Assembly (NCBI GenBank): GCA_016712265.1
Contig: JADJRJ010000028.1
Span: 1,116,001 to 1,180,000, forward strand
From: Gemmatimonadota bacterium
GTDB lineage: Bacteria > Gemmatimonadota > Gemmatimonadetes > Gemmatimonadales > Gemmatimonadaceae
DNA: 64,000 nt
Direction: 5' to 3'
Shown in pieces: positions 37,702 to 44,946 of this stretch (the first letter of the stretch is position 1; the number at the start of each line of letters is the position of its first letter). The notes under the pieces were generated by a model. The model was not told the DNA's origin. It made no database searches and saw only the letters and a list, made by a program, of their open reading frames with translations. Position numbers and translations under genes: made by a program.

Positions 37702-39078
37702 TCAGGACTGCACGGCGCGAGACGCGGGCATTCCGGCGGCCGCGACCGGTCGGGCCGTCCGCCACCCGCGCATGCCGCGCACCGGACGACGCGCGGGCGC
37801 TGCCTGCGGCGCGGGGCCGCCAGGTCCGCTGCCAAAGGACCGGTTGCCCAGCCACTGGCCACACGCCGCTCCCACCGTGAAATAGAGCATCGACGAGTAG
37901 CCGAGCGACAGGAAGAAGCCGGTGCACATCACCGAATACAGCGAGAGCTGCGCCATCCCGGCCCGCAACATCTCGCGAAACGCCTCCGGATCGCGTTGCT
38001 CGGCGAAGAGGCGCCCCATGCGGACGCGCACCTTCCCCGCGATCTGCAACCCGCCGAGCAACATCATCATGAACCCCGTGAACCCGATCAATCCCAACTC
38101 GGCCGCCACCTGGATGTACATGTTGTGCGCCGCCGTTTGCCGCACGCCAAAGCCCTTGTCGCTCTTGGAAGCCAGTTCCTTGTATCCGAAGCCGTCCATG
38201 CCCACGCCATGCAGCGGCGCGGCCGCGATGTACCCCAGGCCTCGCTTCCATACCTCCACGCGACCGTCTTCCGTCGTGTAGTTGTATTCCTCGGTGTCAA
38301 ACGCCTTCATGAGGCGATAGGTCGTTTGTTCGCCCATCGCCAGCGTCGTGGCCAGCCCACCCCCGATCACCGCCATGATGAACGGCCCCCGACGCTTGGG
38401 TGGCGACAGGTAAATGAGGAACGGGAGCAGCGCGCCCACGCCGAGCAGCCCGCCGCGCGATCCGGTCTTGAGAACGCCAATCACGCACAGCGGGATCGAG
38501 GCGATGCCCACCCACCGCGGCCAGCCCTTTTCCGTGAGGAAGAGGTAGATCCCCCACGGGATGCACATGACGAAAAACGCCGCCGTCTCGTTGGCGTCGT
38601 ACGTATCGCCAATCTCAAAGCGGCCCGCCGGTGCTCGGATCGACGCCGCCCCGGCCAACATGACGTCAATCACCAGCGCGAGCACGATCCAGCGCATGGT
38701 CCGGCGGTCCATGAATGCCAGCGCGGCGCAGGTGAAAACCAACAGCGCGTTGTAGTGGATCTTGCTCAAGTAGTTGAAACTCGCGCTTGGCCAGATCCCT
38801 GTCGGAATCGTCAAGGCGGCGAACGCCGTGGCAATCACCAAGCCCTTACCCGGTGTCGTCGAGAGGAGGGCGGCGAAGTCCGCGCGACGGAAATACCGGA
38901 AGGCCATCCCAGCCGTCACCAGCGCCCCGAGGATCCCGAGCCGCAGCGGCTGCAGCTGCGGGATGATTTCATGAGCTCGGCCGAGCGCGATCAGGAAGTA
39001 CACCGAAACACATACCGCCAACGCCTGCGGGTAGCGCAGCGGCGGCGTTCGGAGGGTCGGAATGGCGGCGGCAGTCAC
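37702..39078 (-). CDS. O-antigen ligase / Wzy polymerase-like membrane protein
   Basis: The 458-residue protein has about eleven TM helices and a long external loop (about 220-330) with GSRGGLLGVGALLPFLIYL just before it and GVGMDGFGYKELASK...AAHNMYIQVAAELGLIGF after it, the H-N-x-Y/W-x-x-x-x-x-E-x-G pattern of the O-antigen ligase/polymerase family. It would polymerise or attach the lipid-linked glycan units. The C-terminal 60 residues are Pro/Arg-rich and look disordered. It is the first gene of the minus-strand polysaccharide operon. Confidence 0.87.
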   Translation of the reverse strand: MTAAAIPTLRTPPLRYPQALAVCVSVYFLIALGRAHEIIPQLQPLRLGILGALVTAGMAFRYFRRADFAALLSTTPGKGLVIATAFAALTIPTGIWPSASFNYLSKIHYNALLVFTCAALAFMDRRTMRWIVLALVIDVMLAGAASIRAPAGRFEIGDTYDANETAAFFVMCIPWGIYLFLTEKGWPRWVGIASIPLCVIGVLKTGSRGGLLGVGALLPFLIYLSPPKRRGPFIMAVIGGGLATTLAMGEQTTYRLMKAFDTEEYNYTTEDGRVEVWKRGLGYIAAAPLHGVGMDGFGYKELASKSDKGFGVRQTAAHNMYIQVAAELGLIGFTGFMMMLLGGLQIAGKVRVRMGRLFAEQRDPEAFREMLRAGMAQLSLYSVMCTGFFLSLGYSSMLYFTVGAACGQWLGNRSFGSGPGGPAPQAAPARRPVRGMRGWRTARPVAAAGMPASRAVQS

Positions 39079-39226
39079 TGGAAAATGTTCGCGGAGACGG
39101 ATGGCTCGGGGAACCCCTGCAAGTGCAAGAACGATACCCCTGCCCGCAAATTCCGGGCAGTGCGCAAACGCTTACCCCGCATAAGCTTGGACGCCTCCAG
39201 CACCCGGATCGTCACCGACCGGCCAC
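39079..39226 (-). other. Intergenic region upstream of the polysaccharide operon, with a hairpin
   Basis: This 148-base gap should hold the operon promoter. CTGCCCG (39140-39146) pairs with CGGGCAG (39154-39160) across seven bases. No U-tract follows on either strand, so it could be an operator or an APS-kinase transcript end. I see no clear sigma-70 promoter. Confidence 0.35.
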
Positions 39227-39829
39227 CTAGAGGTACCCAAGGCCCGCGAGCCGCTTTCTGAGGGACTCCTCGCCCGTGTCGGCCTCCACACGTCCCTCGG
39301 GGTTGATGATCCCCAGGATCTCGAGCGTCCGAATCACCTTCCACGCCCCCTGATCCAGGCTTTCGGTCGCCGTGTTGACGTGAACCTCGGGTGCCAGCGG
39401 TGATTCGTAGGGCCCCGTCACCCCCGTAAAGTCCGGTAGTTCACCCCGTCGCGCTCGGGCATACATCCCATCGGCGTCCCGGGCTTCGGCTACCTCGACC
39501 GGGCATTCCACGTACACCTCGACGAAGTTCGTCGTGTTGCCGCGGACTTCATCCCGGGTGCCGCGATATGGCGACACCGCGGCACAGATGGCGATGACGC
39601 CATTGCGCGACAACAGCTTGGCGACGAACCCGATACGCCGGACGTTCTCCTCGCGGTCCTCTCGGGAGAATCCGAGATCCCGGGACAGGCTCTCACGCAC
39701 CCCGGACCCATCGAGCAACTCCACGGCACACCCGCTGTCGTGCAGTCGCTGATAGACCTCACGCGCGAGGGTGCTCTTCCCAGAGGAGGGGAGGCCGGTA
39801 AACCAGAGAGTGGCGCCCTTGAGGTTCAC
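39227..39829 (-). CDS. cysC: Adenylylsulfate (APS) kinase
   Basis: The 200-residue kinase phosphorylates APS at the 3'-OH to give PAPS. It has the P-loop FTGLPSSGKSTLA, the segment LLDGSGVRESLSRDLGFS (family form DGDNVR...LGFS), and the lid/APS-binding stretch EVYVECPVEVAEARDADGMY followed by DFTGVTGPYESPLAPEVHV. I chose the GTG at 39829-39827 (MNLKGATLWFTG), since the P-loop must lie near the N-terminus and no ATG is in frame; the true start is uncertain. No ATP sulfurylase or sulfotransferase is in the window. It sits 47 bases after the DASS transporter. Confidence 0.88.
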   Translation of the reverse strand: MNLKGATLWFTGLPSSGKSTLAREVYQRLHDSGCAVELLDGSGVRESLSRDLGFSREDREENVRRIGFVAKLLSRNGVIAICAAVSPYRGTRDEVRGNTTNFVEVYVECPVEVAEARDADGMYARARRGELPDFTGVTGPYESPLAPEVHVNTATESLDQGAWKVIRTLEILGIINPEGRVEADTGEESLRKRLAGLGYL

Positions 39830-39876
39830 GACGCGTAGCCGGGGGAGTTCGGGACGGCCAAAGTTAGCACACGGCC

Positions 39877-41403
39877 CTATGGCGCGAGCAGCCCGATCAT
39901 CGGCCACCAGAAGCGGATCACCAGGGCGAGGATCGCCACCGATGCTACGGTCATTGCCGAGCCCAGCCGCAGAAAATCCGACGTGCGCAGGTACCCGGAC
40001 GCGAAGATGATGGTGTTCGGCGCCGTGCTCATCGGGAAGATGAAATCGAGGCCGGCACCAAAACTCGTGGCCAGCACCATCGCCACCGGCGATGCCCCCG
40101 CATCCGCACCCACCGTGAACGCGAGTGGCAGCACGACGGCGAGCGCCGCCGCGTTGGACATCACTTCGGAGAGGAGGAGGGCCAGGATGCCAGCCCCAAG
40201 GATGGCGACGTAGGGGGAAAGGTGCTGCAGCGTGGAGCCGAACGCCGCGTCGAGCAGCCACCGCGTCGCTCCCGTACGCTCCAGTGCCACGCCCAGGGCG
40301 ATCGCGCCGCCATACATCAACACGATGTTCCAGTAGACGTGGCGCTCCGCCCGCTCCCAGGTCAACACCTTCGTGGCAAAGAGGGACACCGCGCCGAGCA
40401 ATGCGATCACGGCAAGGTCAACCCGGCGGCCACCCACGGTCACCCAAGCCAGGATCGTCAGCAGGATGATCGCGAGCGAGAGGTACTGGGGTCGGCGCAT
40501 CGGGCCAAGTTCTCCCACGGCGCGTTCCAGGACTCGCCGCCCGGACTCGAACTCCACGGCCTCCGGCTTGAGCATCAGTCGCAGGATGATGGGCGTCGTC
40601 AGCAGCCCGAGCACGACGATGGGAAACGCCGCCAGCACCCACTGCATGAACGAAATCCCTTCACCCGAGGTACGCTGCAGCATCCCGAGGGCGAGCGCAG
40701 CCCTGGAGCTTCCCAGGAACGTGAGGTTTCCGCCGACCATCGCGCCCCACGCCATCGAGAAAAAGATGAGCTTGCCGTATTGGCTCTCGCGCGGGCGAAG
40801 GCGCAGTGCCGTAGCGACCTCCATCGCGATGGGGAAAAGCATGGCGGTGGTCGCCTGATTGGGCATCCACATCGTGGCGAAGGCGCCGGTGAGCATCAGC
40901 CCCATGGCAAACCGGAACGGGGACCCCTCGAACCGCCGCAAAAGCAACAGGGCCAGGCGTTTCGAAAGCCCGGTCTCCGTGAGCGCGCCGCCGATCAGGA
41001 AGATCCCGATGAGGAAGAAGATCGCGGAACTGCCGAAGGCGGCATACGCCTCGGACGGCTTGAGCGCGCCAGACAGGCCTAACGAGGCAACCGCCAGGAG
41101 TGCCGTGACGCCGTACGGCATGGCATTGGTCACCCAGAGGCCCGTACACAACACGAACACGGCGAACGCCTTCCGCGCCTCGGGGGCGAGCCCCTCGCCG
41201 CCCGGGGCGAGGAGAATGGCACCCGCCGCGACGACGCCGACCGTGACTCCGATGCGCTGGCCCCACGTTTCCCAGGGGCTGCCCTGGATGGCGCCCGTAG
41301 ACGCCGTTGGGGTGCTCCTTCGGCGCTCTTCCGGCCACTTGAACGCCGGACGCCCTCCCCGTCGCTCGGGGGTTCCCGGCGGCAACTCCCTTGGGGGGGT
41401 CAC
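39877..41403 (-). CDS. DASS/SLC13-family sodium-coupled anion transporter
   Basis: The protein (508 residues from the GTG at 41403-41401) has about twelve TM helices after a Pro/Arg-rich cytosolic leader. It shows the family repeats: FATMWMPNQATTAMLFPIA (an N-A-T variant of the SNT motif) and LLSEVMSNAAALAVVLPLAF (SNA, the second such motif), then FPMSTAPNTIIFASGYLRT. Members carry di/tricarboxylates or sulfate with Na+. The APS kinase gene next to it favours sulfate, but only by context. Up to 23 more codons upstream are open, so the start is unsure. Confidence 0.87.
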   Translation of the reverse strand: MTPPRELPPGTPERRGGRPAFKWPEERRRSTPTASTGAIQGSPWETWGQRIGVTVGVVAAGAILLAPGGEGLAPEARKAFAVFVLCTGLWVTNAMPYGVTALLAVASLGLSGALKPSEAYAAFGSSAIFFLIGIFLIGGALTETGLSKRLALLLLRRFEGSPFRFAMGLMLTGAFATMWMPNQATTAMLFPIAMEVATALRLRPRESQYGKLIFFSMAWGAMVGGNLTFLGSSRAALALGMLQRTSGEGISFMQWVLAAFPIVVLGLLTTPIILRLMLKPEAVEFESGRRVLERAVGELGPMRRPQYLSLAIILLTILAWVTVGGRRVDLAVIALLGAVSLFATKVLTWERAERHVYWNIVLMYGGAIALGVALERTGATRWLLDAAFGSTLQHLSPYVAILGAGILALLLSEVMSNAAALAVVLPLAFTVGADAGASPVAMVLATSFGAGLDFIFPMSTAPNTIIFASGYLRTSDFLRLGSAMTVASVAILALVIRFWWPMIGLLAP

Positions 41404-41705
41404 TTGTTCGCCGCCCGCCGCGGGCCACCCGCAATCGCGAAGCACGCCCCGCTGGACGCAGGGGAGGCCCACCGACCCTCGAAGGGGCGGGTGGTGCTCG
41501 GTCCTCCGGTCTGCCAGGAAAGGATCACGCCGTTTTCGCGAAAGGGGGCAAGCAGCATCGGGGAAAAAACCCGCGAGTCCCGTTCTTGCATGAACAGGAC
41601 CGCGGTGAGCAGGCGTTGCCTAATCGCCACATAGACGTTTAAGGGGTGACCAGCGTAAGCTAGTCACCAGAAACCCAGGTCCCCGAACGGAGCCAGCGAA
41701 CCGCC
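41404..41705. other. Divergent intergenic region with a hairpin before the small membrane-protein gene
   Basis: About 300 bases without a convincing gene. GGTGAC (41645-41650) pairs with GTCACC (41663-41668), with inner AGC/GCT around GTAA, giving a nine-pair stem with single-base bulges in the leader of the 41706 gene. It has no U-tract and could be an RNA control element. Several short open frames here have no Shine-Dalgarno or family features and look spurious. Confidence 0.4.
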
Positions 41706-41849
41706 ATGTATATCGGTCCCGACGCCCTCATGCCCCTCGCGTCCGCGTTTGCCGCGGTGGTGGGCTTTCTCCTGATGTTCTGGCGTCGCGTGGTCGCCGC
41801 CGTCCAGTTCGTCTTCTCCAGAATCAGCGGCATGTTTGGCAAGCGGTAG
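41706..41849 (+). CDS. Small predicted membrane protein, 47 residues
   Basis: The frame ATG (41706) to TAG (41847-41849) encodes MYIGPDALMPLASAFAAVV then a hydrophobic GFLLMFWRRVV and a second amphipathic stretch ending SRISGMFGKR. One TM near residues 8-26 with basic residues after it suggests the C-terminus stays in the cytosol. It has a hairpin-bearing leader and its own strong terminator 26 bases after the stop, which supports it as a real short transcript. I do not recognise a family. A weak GGAG lies about 17 bases upstream. Confidence 0.6.
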   Translation: MYIGPDALMPLASAFAAVVGFLLMFWRRVVAAVQFVFSRISGMFGKR

Positions 41850-41875
41850 ACGGCGAGCGTCTTGCCGGGTTCGAG

Positions 41876-41899
41876 GGGCCCCACGCGTGGGGCCCTTTT
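41876..41899 (+). terminator. Intrinsic terminator after the 47-residue ORF
   Basis: GGGCCCCAC (41876-41884) and GTGGGGCCC (41887-41895) form a near-perfect palindrome followed by TTTT (41896-41899). The effective loop is ACGCGT if the two inner pairs open. Position directly after the small gene fits. Confidence 0.82.
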
Positions 41900-41931
41900 C
41901 GTTCCTGGCCACACGGGAGCAATAACGAAAA

Positions 41932-41953
41932 GGGGCCCGCGGTTGCGGGCCCC
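41932..41953. terminator. Second intrinsic terminator, serving the minus-strand lipoprotein gene
   Basis: GGGGCCCGC (41932-41940), loop GGTT, GCGGGCCCC (41945-41953): a nine-pair GC stem. On the minus strand it is followed by TTTTCG, on the plus strand by TTT, so it can act both ways. It lies 21 bases beyond the stop of the 41975 gene. Confidence 0.85.
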
Positions 41954-41974
41954 TTTCGCCAACCTTCCGAATCC

Positions 41975-42850
41975 TCAGGAGCAGTGCCCCGGTCCAATCA
42001 GACCATTGTTGTAGTCGTCGAGGAGCGAAGCCAACCCGGTGATGTCACCAGCTCCGGTCGAGAAGTATGCCTCGGCGGCGGTGAGCGCGGCCGATACGTT
42101 CGCCGGGACGCCAGCGCCATTCAGCACGTTGAGCTTGGCCGCCATGTACTGGTGCGCGAGCTGAATGTAGACGTTGCCCTTCTTGGGCGGGGTGTTCCAG
42201 AGCGCGAGCCACGTCTTGCCGGAGCCGTAGAACGGCGTGTTGTGCTCGAGCGGTCCGATGTTCTGCCAGCCGGCGTCATACGGGGCAGGTCCGGCGAGCG
42301 AGTGCGTCTTCCAGTATCCCTGGGTGTAGGTGCAACCGCTCGGGGGCGGGGGGAGTTCGGTGTTGATGAAGCGGACGAGGGTTCCCTCGCCCGGGTTGCC
42401 GCTGACATTGCCGCTGGACGTGTTGCCGCTTGCGGCTGGATCGACCGTGTAGGTCGTGCGGGTCTTGACTTCCTTGACAAACGACGTGGTGTATCCAGCG
42501 ACCGGTTGCTCCGTGACCGTCACCACTTCGGCGGCGCCGCCATGGAGCCAGATGTCGCGGCATTGGCCGTCGGCCAGCGTGACCTGGAACGTGGTGTCCG
42601 TCGGCAGGCTGGGGCGATCCACCTGCACGTCGACCGTCACCGCCGGCCCGACCGCTCCGACGTATTGCTTGCACACCTCGAAGAACTCGATGTCCGCCAG
42701 GCCGAGGGACGGTGACGGGTTGACCGGAACGCGACCGAAGTTCGCATCCATGTCGAGCACGAGCACCGTGGTCGGCGCGTCGGCGCACGCGGCGAGGGCC
42801 GCGGCCAGGGCCAACGTGCCGGCGCGATGCAGAAGGGTGGAAACGGACAT
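41975..42850 (-). CDS. Secreted lipoprotein of unknown function with a TQGYWKTH motif
   Basis: The 291-residue protein has a signal with lipobox (LALAAALAAC, Cys22). Residues about 60-185 look like a beta-sandwich (VTVDVQVDRPSL, VTEQPVAGYTTSFVKEV) like prealbumin-like folds. After a Gly/Ser/Asn linker and LVRFINTELPPPPSGC comes CTYTQGYWKTHSLAG, a Tyr/Trp-rich motif seen in many uncharacterised secreted proteins, then a helical C-terminal region ending in PGHCS. I do not know its function. Start at 42850-42848 gives the signal peptide directly. It is divergent from the halopyrrole operon and could share regulation with it. Confidence 0.72.
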   Translation of the reverse strand: MSVSTLLHRAGTLALAAALAACADAPTTVLVLDMDANFGRVPVNPSPSLGLADIEFFEVCKQYVGAVGPAVTVDVQVDRPSLPTDTTFQVTLADGQCRDIWLHGGAAEVVTVTEQPVAGYTTSFVKEVKTRTTYTVDPAASGNTSSGNVSGNPGEGTLVRFINTELPPPPSGCTYTQGYWKTHSLAGPAPYDAGWQNIGPLEHNTPFYGSGKTWLALWNTPPKKGNVYIQLAHQYMAAKLNVLNGAGVPANVSAALTAAEAYFSTGAGDITGLASLLDDYNNGLIGPGHCS

Positions 42851-43077
42851 GAGGTGGTGTTTCTCCAAGAGAGGAAGTGGGAACGCCAACCCCTTTCGGT
42901 GGCCCGCGGACCTCGGCGAGGTCGAGAGCTTGCGACAGCGGGCCTCACGACCCGTGCGCCTTTTCGAGGGGAGAACCAAAGCAATGAAGAGCAAGGCAAG
43001 CAGCATACCATTGTCGCCGCCTCATCTTTCACGCCGTGAGTCACCACCGGGCACCAACCCTTGTTAGTGTTGGCGAC
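42851..43077. other. Divergent intergenic region, likely promoters of the lipoprotein gene and the 43078 operon
   Basis: 227 bases without a supported gene. A small inverted repeat CCAAC/GTTGG (43054-43058, 43069-43073) ends four bases before the ATG at 43078 and could mask the start. No canonical promoter hexamers are clear. Confidence 0.35.
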
Positions 43078-44946
43078 ATGTCGAAACGCAGCCGACCGTA
43101 CCGAAAGGTGATCATCGTCGGCCTCGATGGACTCGATCCGTCGCTGCTGCGTGAGCTCATGGTGCGCGGCGGCCTGCCCCACCTGTCCGCCCTGGCGTCG
43201 CGCGGCACCTTCTGCGACCTCGGGACGACACTCCCCGCGCAGACCCCCACGGCGTGGTCGACCTTCGCGACCGGGCTCAACGCCGGTGGCCATGGCATCT
43301 ACGACTTCATCCGCCGCGATCCGGCCAACTACCGGCCAGACCTCTCCCTCTTCAAGCTGGTGCAGCGAAATCCGCTTCTCCCAGTCGAAGCGGTCAACCT
43401 TCGCGGCGGCCGAACGTTCTGGGAACGTCTCGCCGAGCGTGGGATTCCCGCGACGGTGCTGCGCTGTCCGGCGACGTTTCCGCCACGGCCATTCCGTGGT
43501 CGGCTGCTGGCTGGGGTCGGCGTCCCTGACATCGGAGGGAACATCGGTAAAGGGTTGGCTCTCTCGTCGTCGGTGGCGGACCCAGGAGAGGCCACACGAG
43601 TGCCATTGTCGCGGCAGGGCGATCGCTACCATGGCCGGCTGTCGACACGGACTCCGCTAGGAGAGGGGGCGGTCGATTTGACCCTTCAGGTGTCCAGATT
43701 GAGTGGCACAGCGTCACTGGAGATCGGCAGTGTTGTGGCGGACATGCGACAGCAGGAGTGGAGTCCATGGCTTCAGGTGGCGTTCAAGCTGCCATGGCGG
43801 GGCTCAGTGTCAGGTCTCGTCCGCGTCTTCGCGTCACGACTTGGCGACGACCCACTGATCTACCTTGGCCCGATCAATCTCGACCCCCGATCTCCCGTTC
43901 TCCCGATCAGTCATCCGTGGGGGTACGCTGGCGAGCTCGAACGCGCCATTGGCACCTTCGGCACCCTGGGCATGCTGGAAGACCACGGTGGGCTGACCGA
44001 TGGCTACCTCGATGAGGACGCCTTTTGGTGGCAGGCGCGAGAGTCGATGGCCGAACGCGAACGCATGTTCTTTCGGGAGGTCGACCAGCTGCGCGAAGGG
44101 CTTCTGTTCTGTGTCTTCGACACGCCGGATCGGGTGCAGCACATGTTCTGGCGCTACCGGGAGCCGAGCCATCCCTCACGGAACTACTACGAGAGGAGCG
44201 AGCGCCACGCGGATACCATAGGGGCGATGTACGCTCGGTGCGACGACGTCGTGGGTCGGACCCTCGCGGTCGCAGACGACGAGACTCTCGTGATGGTGGT
44301 GTCCGACCACGGATTTGGGTCGTTCCGCCGGTCCGTGGAGCTCAATAGGTGGCTGCTCGCACACGGCTGGCTTACGCTGCGCCGTGGGGTCGACCCGGCT
44401 GACCCGGCCACGGATCTGCTCCAGGCGATCGATTGGGACACCACCCGGGCCTACGCCCTCGGGTTCGGAAGCGTCTACCTCAATCTCGTGGGACGCGAAG
44501 CCAACGGAATCGTCCATGAGGCGGAGCGAGCTGAGCTGGCGTCTCGGCTGGCGGGTGCGCTGAGCGGTCTCGTGGACGAGAGAGAACGGGTGCCGGCGGT
44601 GGTCGGGGTATCGCGAGCAGAGGAGGTGTGGTCCGGCGAGCGGATGTCGGAGGCCCCCGACCTCGTGGTCCGGTTCAATCGCGGGTACCGCGCGGGTTGG
44701 CGATCAGCGACTGGGGGGATTGGGACGGACGTATTTGCGGACAACACGAGCCGGTGGGGCGGAGACCACATCTTCGATCCGGCGCTCGTACCGGGGGTGC
44801 TCTTGATGAACCGATCCGTGGGTGTGGGGCGTGCGCCTTGGCTCGCGGATTGCGCTCCGACCGTGCTGGAAGCCCTGACGGGGGCCGGTGGTGGACGTGA
44901 AGGCGAGAAAGACGAGATGGAAGGGCGGTCTTTTTTGGATGGATGA
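43078..44946 (+). CDS. Alkaline-phosphatase-superfamily phosphodiesterase/nucleotide-pyrophosphatase-like protein
   Basis: The 622-residue protein has the type I phosphodiesterase layout: metal ligand Asp17 in VIIVGLDGLDPS, nucleophile Thr56 in LPAQTPTAWSTFATG, FCVFDTPDRVQHMFWRY in the middle and MVVSDHGFGSF with Asp/His metal ligands. No signal peptide is seen. Its role in the operon is unknown: removal or transfer of a phospho-group on a lipid-linked intermediate is possible. The start at 43078 (MSKRSRPYRK) is preferred; 14 further codons upstream are open. Its TGA overlaps the ATG of the prolyl-AMP ligase gene (44943-44946), so it belongs to that operon. Confidence 0.8.
   Translation: MSKRSRPYRKVIIVGLDGLDPSLLRELMVRGGLPHLSALASRGTFCDLGTTLPAQTPTAWSTFATGLNAGGHGIYDFIRRDPANYRPDLSLFKLVQRNPLLPVEAVNLRGGRTFWERLAERGIPATVLRCPATFPPRPFRGRLLAGVGVPDIGGNIGKGLALSSSVADPGEATRVPLSRQGDRYHGRLSTRTPLGEGAVDLTLQVSRLSGTASLEIGSVVADMRQQEWSPWLQVAFKLPWRGSVSGLVRVFASRLGDDPLIYLGPINLDPRSPVLPISHPWGYAGELERAIGTFGTLGMLEDHGGLTDGYLDEDAFWWQARESMAERERMFFREVDQLREGLLFCVFDTPDRVQHMFWRYREPSHPSRNYYERSERHADTIGAMYARCDDVVGRTLAVADDETLVMVVSDHGFGSFRRSVELNRWLLAHGWLTLRRGVDPADPATDLLQAIDWDTTRAYALGFGSVYLNLVGREANGIVHEAERAELASRLAGALSGLVDERERVPAVVGVSRAEEVWSGERMSEAPDLVVRFNRGYRAGWRSATGGIGTDVFADNTSRWGGDHIFDPALVPGVLLMNRSVGVGRAPWLADCAPTVLEALTGAGGGREGEKDEMEGRSFLDG

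Noticed and set aside
23675..39078. An exosortase (XrtA/PEP-CTERM) polysaccharide locus
   Set aside because: The AsnB-like protein and two glycosyltransferases resemble those loci, but no exosortase, PrsK/PrsR-type regulators or PEP-CTERM substrate is present in the window.
39830..40261. Upstream extension of the APS kinase frame into the transporter gene
   Set aside because: The added residues are an out-of-frame reading of the DASS transporter and put the P-loop far from the N-terminus, unlike any APS kinase.
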